Origin: Synechococcus sp. JA-3-3Ab
GTDB lineage: Bacteria > Cyanobacteriota > Cyanobacteriia > Thermostichales > Thermostichaceae
Direction of reading: 5' to 3'
Assembly: GCF_000013205.1 (NCBI RefSeq)
Contig: NC_007775.1
Coordinates: 62,001 to 126,000 of the forward strand
Length of the DNA: 64,000 nucleotides
The notes under the pieces are model-generated. The model did not search any database. It had not been told where the DNA came from and saw only the letters and a program-made list of their open reading frames with translations. This document shows positions 1 through 8,660 of this stretch, piece after piece. The stretch's first letter is position 1. Every line of letters starts with the position of its first letter. The position numbers were made by a program, and so were the translations under genes.

Positions 1-496
1 CCAGCATAAACCAGAGGCTGTAGAGGATGACCAACCCCAGCAAAAGGGGCACTAGACCCAGAACATAGGCCCAGGCCGGCAGCCGCAACTGGATCCCGGC
101 GTAGAGAATCAACAACAGGCCACAGCCAATATCCACCAGGCCCCAGGGAGAAAACACCCGCGTTGACAGCCAAAACTGACTGCTGATGGGCTTGAGCAAC
201 ACAAAATCCAGGGTGCCTTCCTGAACTTGTTGCACGATGCGGTTTAAGTTGACGTTAAAAAGGCTGGCCGACACCCCCTGCAAAATGGTGAACACCCCCA
301 AGACGATGAGCGCCTCCGGCCAGCTCCAGCCCCCCAGGCGGTGCCCCTGCTGGTAGAACAGCGACAGCCCAAACAAAGCTGACCCCAGGCCGCCCAAGCT
401 GCTGAGGCTGGCAAAGACAAAATTGGCCCGGTACTCCATTTCTGCAGCTACAGAAGTGCTCCAAAACAACCACAACACCTGCAAATAGCGCAGCAC
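1..496 (-). CDS. ABC-2 family transporter permease (partial, 3' part outside window)
   Basis: The minus-strand frame runs off the left edge and encodes the N-terminal half of a hydrophobic protein. After an amphipathic start it shows the region EYRANFVFASLSSLGGL, several membrane segments, and the phrase EGTLDFVLLKPISSQFW. The last is typical of the ABC2_membrane_6 (DUF990) permeases, which form the membrane part of export-type ABC transporters of unknown substrate. The GTG at 496 is preceded by GGAG at a sensible distance; the ATG at 439 is a later alternative but would remove the first hydrophobic stretch. No in-frame ATG lies before 496. It follows the methyltransferase gene by 17 bases and is probably co-transcribed. 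Family assignment is firm, substrate unknown. Confidence 0.8.
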   Translation of the reverse strand, partial: MLRYLQVLWLFWSTSVAAEMEYRANFVFASLSSLGGLGSALFGLSLFYQQGHRLGGWSWPEALIVLGVFTILQGVSASLFNVNLNRIVQQVQEGTLDFVLLKPISSQFWLSTRVFSPWGLVDIGCGLLLILYAGIQLRLPAWAYVLGLVPLLLGLVILYSLWFML

Positions 497-513
497 TTGG
501 GTTTTCTCCCATC

Positions 514-1257
514 TCAGCGTTCATTCCACTTGCGGTAGCAGCGGGCAGTAATCAAATAGGGGTGAAACACTTCTAAGAAATGGCTTTGTAACACCTGAAA
601 GAACTCCTCGATCCGCTGTGAATCGTCGAGATGAAAGGGAAATTCGCCTTTAAACCCCTTGAAAAAATACCAGTTAATCAAGAGCTTACCTGCCGGCTGG
701 AGCCAGTCGTCAAATTGCCGCAACTGCGCCGCCGGATCCGGCAAATGTTCCACCACATCGAAGCAGATGACGGTGTCAAAACGGATCCCTTCCGGGAAGG
801 TGTCTGGACAGTGGATGCGTTCGCTTAGGCCCAGCTTTTCCGCCCGCAGTTGCACAAACTGCCGATGGATGGGGTTGATATCCCAGAAGATCACCTGCTC
901 CACCGCCGGGCAGAGGGCCGCCCCAATGGCGTGGGTGCCGATGCCGCCGCCAAAATCCAACACCCGCCCACGGGCATGGTCGGCCACCAGGCGCAGGGTA
1001 TCGCCGATGTAGTCGGTGCTGCTCAGGTGCCAAGCTGCCAAGTCCAGCAAATAGGCGGATCCCACCCGATCCCGGTAAAAGATCTCCGCCTGATCCCAGA
1101 TGAAGTCGCGCCGGCCCAGCTCTGCCAACTGTTGCTGGCCAAGCCGCAGCTTCTCCCGCAGCTCGGCGGCCTTGAGGCCGAGAAAGGATCCCAAGTGAGC
1201 TTCCAGGTCGAAGCCATTTTGCCAGTAGCCGCTCAGGGCAGGGGGAGTGGGAGTCAC
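514..1257 (-). CDS. Class I SAM-dependent methyltransferase
   Basis: A 247-residue protein with the Rossmann-type SAM-binding fold. Motif I is VLDFGGGIG at residues 99-107, and the acidic motif after strand 4 is FDVVEHLPDP near residue 165. This matches the Methyltransf_11/12/23 group, which gives no substrate. The roughly 90-residue N-terminal part is predicted mostly helical and is rich in Leu and Glu. The gene is read in the same direction as the ABC permease just downstream, so the two may share a transcript; this could mean modification and export of one product, but that is only inference. No ribosome site strong enough to exclude other starts was seen. Confidence 0.8.
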   Translation of the reverse strand: MTPTPPALSGYWQNGFDLEAHLGSFLGLKAAELREKLRLGQQQLAELGRRDFIWDQAEIFYRDRVGSAYLLDLAAWHLSSTDYIGDTLRLVADHARGRVLDFGGGIGTHAIGAALCPAVEQVIFWDINPIHRQFVQLRAEKLGLSERIHCPDTFPEGIRFDTVICFDVVEHLPDPAAQLRQFDDWLQPAGKLLINWYFFKGFKGEFPFHLDDSQRIEEFFQVLQSHFLEVFHPYLITARCYRKWNER

Positions 1258-1305
1258 GGGAACCCAAAACTCGGCAGGGGGTTGGATTGAAAACCATTCA
1301 CGCCA

Positions 1306-1797
1306 TCAAGCGGCGGTGAAGTCGTCGTTCTCTCTGGGCGTCTCTTTCAAGGTTTCTCTCTGGGATCCGGTTGGGGTTACATTGTCGCCGAGGGCCGGCG
1401 GCCTCAACAGGGCTGCCAGCGTCTCCGGGCTGAGGCGGTCGGTGCTCTCCACGATGGCGGTTACATTGGGCCCAAACCCTATCTTGTCCAAAAGCTGTAG
1501 CCGATGAGACAAAACCCGCTTGCCGTTGACGAACAAACCATTGGTGCTGCGGCGGGATGCGGAACTGCCGTCAAAGATCATATAGCCGTACCCAGCCCGG
1601 TTCTCTTCCGGGATGCGGATGATCAGGGCGTGTTCGCGGGAAACACAAGAGTCGTAGAGGCGGATGTGGTTGCTGGCTGCCCGGCCCACCGAGTAGTAAA
1701 TCTTGTCTAAGACAACGCCGCGCCGACCCATCCGATCCGTGAAGATCAAGACCAAGTGAGGAGGGCTGGGTTGGGCAGCAGGAGCGCTCATGCTCAT
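1306..1797 (-). CDS. FHA domain protein
   Basis: A 163-residue protein whose residues about 14-115 form a forkhead-associated domain, a phosphothreonine-binding module. Visible FHA landmarks are VGR at 37-39, SREH at 53-56 and STNGLFVNG at 84-92, in the usual order and spacing. The remaining C-terminal 45 residues are Pro/Thr/Glu-rich and look disordered. No kinase or secretion partner is encoded next to it, so its partner is unknown. Start: MSMSAP at 1797; a second Met two codons later is equally possible. Confidence 0.85.
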   Translation of the reverse strand: MSMSAPAAQPSPPHLVLIFTDRMGRRGVVLDKIYYSVGRAASNHIRLYDSCVSREHALIIRIPEENRAGYGYMIFDGSSASRRSTNGLFVNGKRVLSHRLQLLDKIGFGPNVTAIVESTDRLSPETLAALLRPPALGDNVTPTGSQRETLKETPRENDDFTAA

Positions 1798-1997
1798 CTG
1801 TGGATACGCCCGGAGCTGAGGTGGTCAGAAAGGGCAGACTGGGAACAGTCAGGCAATCAAGCCGCAAAATGCGGATCCCCCTCTCTTCTCACCCGCCATA
1901 GGCTTGAATCATACACTATCCTAGGTCAACCCATACCGACAGCGCCTCCTACCCCCTCTTTTTCTCAAGGGCAAACAGGCTGAGAAAGTGACATCCT

Positions 1998-2031
1998 CTC
2001 CCGCTAAGCCCTGACGGGCTGTAGACGGGAG
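1998..2031 (-). ncRNA. Candidate right-end hairpin / 3' part of TnpB omega RNA
   Basis: A two-tier hairpin overlaps the end of tnpB: outer stem CTCCCG/CGGGAG and inner stem AGCCC/GGGCT with a 4-base loop. In IS605 elements this region is both the TnpA-recognised right end and the 3' part of the guide-bearing RNA used by TnpB. Whether an RNA is made here is inference, especially as this tnpB is broken. Confidence 0.45.
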
Positions 2032-3327
2032 CTTCCGAGAATCACTTCCCGGAGTTGCTGCTTCAACGGACTGGTAAACCAGGATCCTCCACAGCCAGAG
2101 AGCGGCAGTCCCACCGCCCTGAGTCCTCGCTTCAAAATCTCGATAGCAGCGTTCAAGTCTCTGTCCCACGACCCGCAACGGGGGCAATCATGCACCCGTT
2201 CCGACAAGGTCTTGGGAACACGCTCCTCACAAACACAACAATTTTGGGACGTACCAGGGGGATCCACTCTCAACACCTGTTTGCCGCGTTTGACCGCCAC
2301 TGCTGTCAGAATGTCAAGAAATTGTCCCCAAGCCGCATCCAAAATCGATTTAGCCAACCGAGTCCGTGCCAGCCCTCGGACGTTGAGATCCTCCACCACC
2401 AACAGGTCGTATTGCCCCACCAGCCAGTGCGCCACTTGGTAGTGGAACGCTTTGCGTTGTCGGGCAACGTGCAACTGCAAACAAGCAACTTTCGTGGCTT
2501 GTCTCTTCCAGTTGGCGGACCCCTTCACTTTGCGGCTCAGTTGCCGCTGCTGTCGAGCCAAGTGCTTTTGAGCTTGGCGGTAGTACCGCGGGATAGGCAC
2601 CACCTCCCCATCGCTGGTGGTGAGAAACCTATCCAATCCCACATCAATACCCACCGCCCTTTTGACCGGCACAGGCTCTGGGAGAGGAACGCTTTTGTCC
2701 TCCAAAGTAATGCAGACATACCACCCATCGGCCTTGCGCACCACTGTGCAGGTTTTGGGCACGAACCCCTCTGGCAAGGGGCGGTGCAGCACCACAGGCA
2801 TCGAGCCAATCTTGCTCAGCCGCAGAGTCTCCCCTTCCAGATGCGCTCCCGCCCCCCTGCTGGCCCCCCAACCCCCCGTATACGGGGGGCAGGGGGGGCG
2901 GGGGGCCGGGGCAGTTGATGCGGGGGAATGTGAAGGATCTCAACTCCCCCGCTTTTTTGAAGCGGGGCCGCCCCCGCCGCTTGCCTGTGCTATCCGGCAC
3001 CTGCCACGCTTTCCACGCCTTGTCCAGCCGCATCAAGTTTTGCTGCAGCACCTCGGCGTAAATGCCCCGGTAGGCCGGGAATAGTTGCTTGATTTGTTTG
3101 AGGGATCCCGCCTGCCGATAATAATTCGGCTCCAGCGGGGGTTCTGACACAGGCAACGGGCACGAGACAAGGCTGCAACGGTCAATTGGGCAACGGGTTG
3201 CGGTCAGCCAGTCCAGTCTCTGCCCCAGAGCGTCGTTCCACTGCCGCCGCAACAATTCCAGCCACTCGGTCATCAGAGCGGCTTGGTCGTCGCTGGGCAG
3301 GATCCGGTACTCGTGGGTGATAATCAT
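2004..3327 (-). pseudogene. tnpB: tnpB (IS605 OrfB, RNA-guided nuclease), interrupted by a palindromic insert
   Basis: Two frames encode halves of one TnpB. The N-terminal half starts at 3327 and runs to FTFPRINC at about 2911. The C-terminal half resumes in another frame at GAHLEGETLRLSKIG from 2849 and contains the RuvC-like sites GIDVGLDRF and VEDLNVRGLA, the zinc ribbon CCVCEERV...CPRCG, and the terminal DRDLNAAIEI acidic motif. The 61 bases between the halves (2850-2910) carry the C6/GTATAC/G6 palindrome, and 61 leaves a one-base shift. The nuclease domain looks intact, so the damage is recent. A shorter protein from the Met at 2801 would lack the N-terminal domain. Confidence 0.85.
2850..2910. 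repeat. GTATAC nested palindrome, copy A (inside tnpB)
   Basis: The core is a perfect inverted repeat, six C, GTATAC, six G, centred on 2880/2881, flanked by further C6 and G7 blocks. It lies exactly between the two halves of tnpB and is the reason for the frame break. It aligns with copy B at 26320-26376 over nearly its whole length. Confidence 0.85.
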
Positions 3328-3351
3328 GAGACGGTTCTAGCATTTAGCGCA

Positions 3352-3759
3352 ATGAGCTACAACATAGGCCATCGTTCTGTTTACAGCCTACAAATCCACT
3401 TGGTGCTGGTGACAAAGTACCGTCGTCGGGTGATAACTGCTCCAATGTTGCAGAGGCTGGAAGATATATTTCGAGCGACCTGCCAAAAGTGGCGCTGTTC
3501 CTTGGTGGAGTTCAACGGTGAGGCGGATCATGTGCATCTGTTGGTGAGTTTTCCGCCGGATGTTCAGGTCTCGAAGCTGGTGAACAACCTGAAAACAGTC
3601 TCCAGCCGGTTGATTCGCAAAGAGTTCGCCACAGAGGTGGCACGGTTCTACAGCAAGCCTGTATTTTGGACAGGGGCCTATTTTGTTGCCTCTTGTGGTG
3701 GGGTCACCGTTGAGGAGTTGAAGAAGTATGTCGAGCAGCAGGCAACGCCCAGATTGTGA
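3352..3759 (+). CDS. tnpA: IS200/IS605 family transposase TnpA (Y1 HUH)
   Basis: A 135-residue Y1 transposase that cuts and joins single-stranded element ends. It shows the conserved start region HRSVYSLQIHLVLVTKYRRRV, the HUH metal motif HVH within EADHVHLLVSFPP, and the catalytic tyrosine in LKKYVEQQ near the C-terminus. Length is normal for the family. The ATG at 3352 is chosen because the earlier in-frame codons do not resemble the family. Divergent from tnpB with a 24-base gap. It looks functional, so it could still mobilise this element and related ones in trans. Confidence 0.93.
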   Translation: MSYNIGHRSVYSLQIHLVLVTKYRRRVITAPMLQRLEDIFRATCQKWRCSLVEFNGEADHVHLLVSFPPDVQVSKLVNNLKTVSSRLIRKEFATEVARFYSKPVFWTGAYFVASCGGVTVEELKKYVEQQATPRL

Positions 3760-3828
3760 GACTCAGGGGCATTGAACCCCTTCGTCTCACCGCCTATCCT
3801 CCATCCCGCCAAGCTGCGCTGTGGCGGG
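3756..3828. repeat. Subterminal hairpins at the tnpA end of the IS
   Basis: Two inverted repeats follow tnpA: GTGAGAC (3756-3762) with GTCTCAC (3784-3790), including an inner GGGG/CCCC pair, and CCCGCC (3805-3810) with GGCGGG (3823-3828). The first overlaps the tnpA stop. Such imperfect hairpins are what IS200/IS605 TnpA binds at the left end. From 3830 to 4080 I see no gene. Confidence 0.55.
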
Positions 3829-4080
3829 AGTACCCCGGAGGTTCTGATGGGTTCGTTGCAAAAACAACAACTGACCCAGAACAACTCGGTCTGACTTCTA
3901 ATCTGGTTGGGGAACTCTCAAGAAGCGAGAAAGAGCGGGACAATGCCCAGCGCCTGCCGGATGTCGTCATCCAAGCCCTTGGCAAGGGTCAGAATCAAGC
4001 GCAGGAGGGATCCGGTTGCAGGTTTGCCCCAGACAGGAGATCATAGAGTCCTATCAAAGCAAAAAGCTCCCATTGACAGC

Positions 4081-4722
4081 GTGACGGTGGAACCTAAGCA
4101 GACTCAGCTAGACCCTCGGCCCGCCGGCCTCACCACAGCTACCGGAACCATCAAAGCCCAGTTGGATTTGCTGTTGCTGGGGCTGGAGTCCCTGAGCGGA
4201 GAAATTTCCGAGGCGGTTCTGGCTGCAGCCAAAGCCCTGAACTTGGAAAAGCAGATCGGCGATCGGGTGGCTCTCTGGCGGCTGCGCAACGCCAACCCTC
4301 TGCGCCGCAGCAGCGGTGGGCGAAAAGAAGTCGATATCGAAGAGGCGCGCGCCCTGGTGCTGGTGATTGCTCATCTGGCTGCTCAGCAGCAGGCCCGTAT
4401 CCGCAGCACCTTGGAGCAACTGGAAGCTGCTGTTGAACAGGAGCTCAGCCCTTTCCGTCAGCCACTGGTGGGCGACTATCTAGATGAGTTTATCTCCCAC
4501 TACCGCAGCCGCATGGTGGATGGGGATGTGCGTGACGAGAACAGCCTCGCCGAGCTGGCTCTGCGCATCTTGATCGAGCTGATGTTTTACAGCAGCCCAA
4601 GAGGGGCCCAGCGTCTATGGAAAGCCCTGCTCAACCGCCCTGAGATGGATCTGCCCGCCGGCAGCGACGAAGAAGGGGAGGTAGCCCATAGCTCCGGATC
4701 GGATGCTTTGCCCTCTTCCTGA
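4081..4722 (+). CDS. DUF3038 domain protein (cyanobacterial)
   Basis: A 213-residue protein matching the cyanobacterial DUF3038 pattern: a Leu-rich opening (QLDLLLLGLESL), then LNLEKQIGDRVALWRLRNANPLRR, then DEFISHYRSRM and a final ALRILIELMFYSS. Function unknown; predicted largely helical and soluble. The GTG at 4081 is preferred, because the in-frame extension to an ATG at 3907 lies in low-quality sequence next to the IS and is not family-like. The following gene encodes DUF4335, the usual partner of DUF3038 in cyanobacteria, 39 bases downstream, so an operon is likely. Confidence 0.8.
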   Translation: MTVEPKQTQLDPRPAGLTTATGTIKAQLDLLLLGLESLSGEISEAVLAAAKALNLEKQIGDRVALWRLRNANPLRRSSGGRKEVDIEEARALVLVIAHLAAQQQARIRSTLEQLEAAVEQELSPFRQPLVGDYLDEFISHYRSRMVDGDVRDENSLAELALRILIELMFYSSPRGAQRLWKALLNRPEMDLPAGSDEEGEVAHSSGSDALPSS

Positions 4723-4761
4723 AATAGGCTCCTTGCTTGTGTTGTTTGCCCGCCAGTTGCC

Positions 4762-5652
4762 ATGCCCAGTCTCACCCTTATCAGTCATACCTATCAACAG
4801 CCCACCTCGACCCTCACGGTGCGGGGAGAGGCACCTGGCCTGCCCGAAGCTGCCGAGGGTTCCTCAACGCCGCCCCTGCGAGCCATCCAGCAGAACTTCG
4901 AGTGTCAGTTGGAAATTCGCCAGGGGGAGACCACCAAAACTCTGCAGGGGGACAGTGTTTGGCTCAGCGATTTGATCGCGGTGATCGACCGCTACGTCGG
5001 ATCCCAGCTCAGCGGCGCGCCCAAGGGAACCTTCAGCGGTACTGTGGCCATCCGTCCGCTGGATTTTATTTTTCATCGCCTCACGGTGCGCCAAGGGGAG
5101 AATCAGATTGCCCAAGTGGATCTGTCGATGACCCAGTTGTACGACCTGTTGGAGAACCTCTCTCAGGTGGCCGATGACATTCCCCAACTGGCCAGCCTGG
5201 GAACGCCGGTAACGCGGGCTTGGTATCGACAGCCTGCCGGGATCGCTGCCCTGCTGGTGGGAGGGATCGCCCTGGTGGCCGGGGTCGGGATCTGGGCCAG
5301 CCGCACCCCGGAGAAGAGGGCTCCCACTGCTTTCAACTCGGCCCAGGAGCAGCTCACCGCGCCGGAAGCCTCTGGAGATCCTCTGCTGCGGCTGCAAAAC
5401 ACCCTGGCCCAGCAATGGCAGTCTCCTCCCGATTTGCAGGAGAGCTTGATCTATCGAGTAACGGTGGATGCGGCGGGATCCCTGCTGGCTGCCGAGCCGG
5501 AGAATGAGCTGGCCCGGGAACGCCGCGCCGAAACTCCTCTTGCCGACCTGCCGGAGTTGCCGCCGGATCCCTTGCCGACGGGTGCCAAACAGTTCCGCAT
5601 CAGCCTAGGGCCAGAGAGCCGGGTAGAAGTGACCCAGATAGAGCCCCTCTGA
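4762..5652 (+). CDS. DUF4335 domain protein, single-pass membrane protein
   Basis: A 296-residue protein. Residues about 1-135 follow the DUF4335 pattern: TLISHTYQQPTSTLTV, a central FECQLEIRQGE region and DLSMTQLYDLLENLSQ. One membrane segment lies at about 157-178 (GIAALLVGGIALVAGVGIW). The C-terminal 115 residues are Pro/Glu-rich and end in VEVTQIEPL. Located directly after DUF3038 on the same strand. The conserved pairing suggests the two act together, probably at the membrane; no biochemical role is known to me. Confidence 0.75.
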   Translation: MPSLTLISHTYQQPTSTLTVRGEAPGLPEAAEGSSTPPLRAIQQNFECQLEIRQGETTKTLQGDSVWLSDLIAVIDRYVGSQLSGAPKGTFSGTVAIRPLDFIFHRLTVRQGENQIAQVDLSMTQLYDLLENLSQVADDIPQLASLGTPVTRAWYRQPAGIAALLVGGIALVAGVGIWASRTPEKRAPTAFNSAQEQLTAPEASGDPLLRLQNTLAQQWQSPPDLQESLIYRVTVDAAGSLLAAEPENELARERRAETPLADLPELPPDPLPTGAKQFRISLGPESRVEVTQIEPL

Positions 5653-5672
5653 AATCCGGGCTGAGGAGAACG

Positions 5673-5813
5673 TCACTCCAGACAGATGACCGGCCCCTCT
5701 GTGCCACACTGCTCGCCGTGCAGCCACTCTTCCTGGGGATCCGATTGAGCCAAAGACATAGCCGCCAGCAGAGCCAAAGCAGCGACTACCCCCGCGAGCC
5801 AGATGCTGCGCAT
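5673..5813 (-). CDS. Small exported peptide (46 aa)
   Basis: A short frame from the ATG at 5813 has a good ribosome site (GGAG, six bases upstream). The protein has a clear signal peptide, MRSIWLAGVVAALALLAAMSLAQS, followed by about 22 residues containing two cysteines (EQCGTEGPVICLE) that could form a disulfide. Not recognised. Support comes from the start signal and the signal peptide; there is no homology evidence, and it sits convergent to the DUF4335 gene. Confidence 0.5.
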   Translation of the reverse strand: MRSIWLAGVVAALALLAAMSLAQSDPQEEWLHGEQCGTEGPVICLE

Positions 5814-5997
5814 GGTTTTCTCCCCATCTGCGATGAGTTCAATCTCTCGCTTTTCCGCCCGTGTCTTGGTGACCGGATGAGAGGTTCGAAGGCGATCCAA
5901 ATCACAGTCAACGGCTGGCCGCTCGCCCTCTCCCCTTGCCGTCGCGGTAGAGTTTGGCAGTGATCTTAATCTGCAGGGATCCCCACTTCGCCCTCTT

Positions 5998-6359
5998 TCA
6001 GCGCAGATCCCGGCCAAAAGGCAACAAAGACAGGATGACCAGCTTCAGGTGCTGTTTGGCAAAGGGGATCCCAACGACGGTGACGGCCAGGATCACAGCC
6101 CAGAAGAGGTGGTTGAGCACCAGGGGCCAGCCGAAGAGCAACAGCCAGATCACGTTGAAGATCAGCAGCAGCGGGCTGTTGGCAACTCCACCACTTCTTT
6201 GCCGAAGGGGGCAAGCACTGCAAACCCCAGTTTGATGCTCTGCCAGCCAAAAGGAATGCCGATGATGGTCAGGCAAAGGCTTAGCCCCCCCAAGATATAG
6301 CCCAGACTGGTCAGCAACCCCCCGAAGATCAGCTAAATGATGTTGCCAATTAAGCTCAT
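5998..6359 (-). pseudogene. yccF: yccF-like inner membrane protein, nonsense and frameshift
   Basis: The sequence starts MSLIGNII, then hits TAG where the family has Trp, then continues in frame as LIFGGLLTSLGYILGGLSLCLTIIGIPFGWQ and APFGKEVVELP. At about 6180 the frame shifts by one base and resumes as NSPLLLIFNVIWLLLFGWP and ends AKQHLKLVILSLLPFGRDLR. The two halves together equal a normal YccF (two copies of the YccF domain, about 120 residues). The total length is two bases more than a multiple of three, as expected for a one-base deletion. Function in other bacteria is poorly known. Confidence 0.85.
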
Positions 6360-6587
6360 GATTCAGAACCTCTAGCGCTGAGCCCGGACTGCAGGGCAGG
6401 TTTCCGCTCCCCGCCCCCTGGACAAGCAGACGGGGCGGACCCCTTTTTATTGTTCCCATCGCCAAAGCACGTTCCCTTGAGCCTCGCCGAACTGCAATAC
6501 TTCGTCAAGGTTTGCAACGCTTTTGGGGAGCTGTGGTAGGATGCCTGCTGTCTGACGAGCCGATCTACTTGCAGCGAGGAGAGCGCC

Positions 6588-7808
6588 TTGAGCCTGAGAG
6601 TTGCTGTTGTTGGGGGTGGCCCAGCCGGAGCCTCTGCCGCCGAAGTTCTAGCCCAAGCCGGAATCGAGACCTTTTTGTTTGAGCGGAAGCTAGACAACGC
6701 CAAGCCCTGCGGGGGCGCTATTCCCCTCTGTATGGTCTCAGAGTTCGACCTCCCTGAGGAGATTATCGACCGCAAAGTGCGCAAGATGAAGATGATCTCC
6801 CCTTCCAACTACGAGGTGGATATCGCCCTCGAAAAGGAAAATGAGTATATCGGCATGTGCCGCCGCGAGATCCTGGATGCCTTCTTGCGCAACCGCGCTC
6901 GCCAAAAAGGGGCGGAGCTGATCCACGGCAAGGTGATGCATCTGGAAATCCCCCAAAATGGCCGGGATCCCTACATCCTGCACTACAGCGATTTTTCCGA
7001 CGGCTCAAATCGGGGAGTACCCCGTTCGCTGGGGGTGGATCTGGTGATCGGGGCAGATGGCTTTCACTCCAAGGTGGCAGAAGCCATCGGTGCCGGCGAC
7101 TACAACTATGCTCTGGCCTTTCAGGAGCGGATTCGGCTCCCGGACGACAAAATGGCCTACTACGAGGAGCGGGCAGAGATGTACGTGGGGGACGATGTTT
7201 CTCCGGACTTCTATGCCTGGGTGTTCCCCAAGTGCGACCACGTGGCGGTGGGCACCGGCACCATGAAGGCCAACCAAGCCCAGATCCAAAAGTTGCAGGC
7301 CGGGATCCGCGCCCGCGCTGCCGAGCGGATTCGGGGCGGCCAGGTGATCAAGGTGGAAGCCCATCCGATCCCAGAGCATCCGCGTCCGCGCCGTGTGGTG
7401 GGTCGGGCAGCCCTGGTGGGAGATGCGGCAGGCTATGTAACCAAGTCCAGCGGCGAGGGGATCTATTTTGCCGCCAAGTCGGGCCGCATGTGCGCCGAGA
7501 CCATCGTCGAGACCTCCGAGGGCGGGAAGCGCATCCCCAGCGAAGAAGATCTCAAGCTGTACCTCAAGCGCTGGGATCGCCAATACGGCCTAACCTACAA
7601 GGTTTTGGACATTTTGCAACGGGTGTTCTACCGTTCCAACGCCACCCGCGAGGCCTTTGTGGAGATGTGCGCTGACCGGGATGTGCAGCGGATGACCTTT
7701 GACAGCTACCTCTACAAGACGGTGGTGCCCATGAACCCTTGGGTGCAGTTCAAGATCACGGTTAAGACTCTAGGCAGCCTGCTGCGAGGGAACGCCCTGG
7801 CACCTTAG
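6588..7808 (+). CDS. chlP: Geranylgeranyl reductase ChlP
   Basis: A 406-residue FAD-dependent reductase that saturates the geranylgeranyl chain to phytyl for chlorophyll a and tocopherol. The N-terminal dinucleotide fold is VAVVGGGPAGASAAEVLAQAG, followed by FERKLDNAKPCGGAIP, the ChlP/BchP signature. A second flavin site, RAALVGDAAGYVTKSSGEGI, lies around residue 280. Start is TTG at 6588, with GAGGAG just upstream; no ATG fits the family N-terminus. The gene stands alone, divergent from dead yccF and convergent to the next gene. Confidence 0.95.
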   Translation: MSLRVAVVGGGPAGASAAEVLAQAGIETFLFERKLDNAKPCGGAIPLCMVSEFDLPEEIIDRKVRKMKMISPSNYEVDIALEKENEYIGMCRREILDAFLRNRARQKGAELIHGKVMHLEIPQNGRDPYILHYSDFSDGSNRGVPRSLGVDLVIGADGFHSKVAEAIGAGDYNYALAFQERIRLPDDKMAYYEERAEMYVGDDVSPDFYAWVFPKCDHVAVGTGTMKANQAQIQKLQAGIRARAAERIRGGQVIKVEAHPIPEHPRPRRVVGRAALVGDAAGYVTKSSGEGIYFAAKSGRMCAETIVETSEGGKRIPSEEDLKLYLKRWDRQYGLTYKVLDILQRVFYRSNATREAFVEMCADRDVQRMTFDSYLYKTVVPMNPWVQFKITVKTLGSLLRGNALAP

Positions 7809-7814
7809 GGATCC

Positions 7815-8660
7815 CTACTGCCACTGGAAGGTGACGGTGACCCGATCCCAATTGGCATCGGTTTTCAGAACCCTAGCAGAGGCGCGTTGTCCCGGCGGCA
7901 CGTCGCTGGGTTCAAACGCGACCACCCGCGTCTCCACCACCTCCTCTCCCCGGTAGAACGTGAAGCGAGCACGAGCGTTGAGGACGGTGCGGGTGCTGCG
8001 GTTGATCGCCTCTACGCTCAGGCGGCTGCCAGCCCCCACCCGTTCTTCCTGAATCGAGCCCACGATCACGAAATCTCCCGGGTTGGGTGCAGATTCGGCG
8101 GCAGCAGTCGGCGTTGGGCTGGCCGTCGGTGGGGCCGTCTCGGCCTGGCCGGGATCGGGCTGCTTCAAGAGCGCCAAGACGCGGGCCAGCTCCTGCTGAA
8201 AGAAGACAAAGGCTTCCCGCGATTGGTTGGCCACCTGGGCCAAGATCAGCCGATCCGACTCTTCCAGGGGGATCTCCAGGAGGGGGGCCGGCCCTTTGAG
8301 GGCGACCCGAATGCTGGCGACTTCTTGGTTGATGAATTTATCCAAGTAGGGAAAGATGTTGAGAATGCAGTCTTGAAAGGATCCCATTGGCATAACGCGA
8401 TTGTTCGTCAGCACTAAGTCGGCTCGCTCACAGCTAGTTCGATCCTCCATATCGATTTCCAGCGGCACCCGAAAAGATCCCAGGCTGGTGTTGGTGATGG
8501 TGACGTTAATGCCGTCCACTTCCTGCCGCCAGCCGTGGATGATCTCCAGGCTAGGGCTGGTCACTTCCTCGGTGAAATACTCTCCGGCCCAGGCGGGGGA
8601 TCCCCATAAAGCTAGGGCCGAGAGCAATCCAGGGAGATAGTAAGTCCGTCTCCAATTCAC
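7815..8660 (-). CDS. Secreted protein of unknown function (FxLYD-like C-terminus)
   Basis: Starts at the GTG at 8660, which has GGAGGG upstream; a longer start at 8705 would put charged residues before the signal. The protein begins with a signal peptide (RTYYLPGLLSALALWGSPAWA, cut near AWA-GEY). A first beta-rich domain ends about residue 150. A low-complexity Pro/Thr/Ala linker follows. The last 85 residues (VIVGSIQEERVG to VTVTFQWQ) look like an FxLYD-type Ig-like fold with VEAINRSTRTVLNARARFTFY. No enzyme motif seen; probably periplasmic. Confidence 0.6.
   Translation of the reverse strand: MNWRRTYYLPGLLSALALWGSPAWAGEYFTEEVTSPSLEIIHGWRQEVDGINVTITNTSLGSFRVPLEIDMEDRTSCERADLVLTNNRVMPMGSFQDCILNIFPYLDKFINQEVASIRVALKGPAPLLEIPLEESDRLILAQVANQSREAFVFFQQELARVLALLKQPDPGQAETAPPTASPTPTAAAESAPNPGDFVIVGSIQEERVGAGSRLSVEAINRSTRTVLNARARFTFYRGEEVVETRVVAFEPSDVPPGQRASARVLKTDANWDRVTVTFQWQ

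Larger units (their letters stand above)
1985..3835. mobile_element. IS200/IS605 family insertion sequence (tnpA plus broken tnpB)
   Basis: The element holds a divergent tnpA/tnpB pair separated by 24 bases, the classic IS605 layout. Both ends carry subterminal hairpins. At the tnpB end a nested stem (CTCCCG 1998-2003 with CGGGAG 2026-2031, inner AGCCC/GGGCT) overlaps the tnpB stop codon. At the tnpA end a stem (GTGAGAC 3756-3762 with GTCTCAC 3784-3790) begins inside the tnpA stop region. The exact termini cannot be fixed without an empty-site comparison; these elements make no target duplication. A second hairpin (CCCGCC 3805-3810 with GGCGGG 3823-3828) suggests the element reaches at least to 3830. 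Confidence 0.75.
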
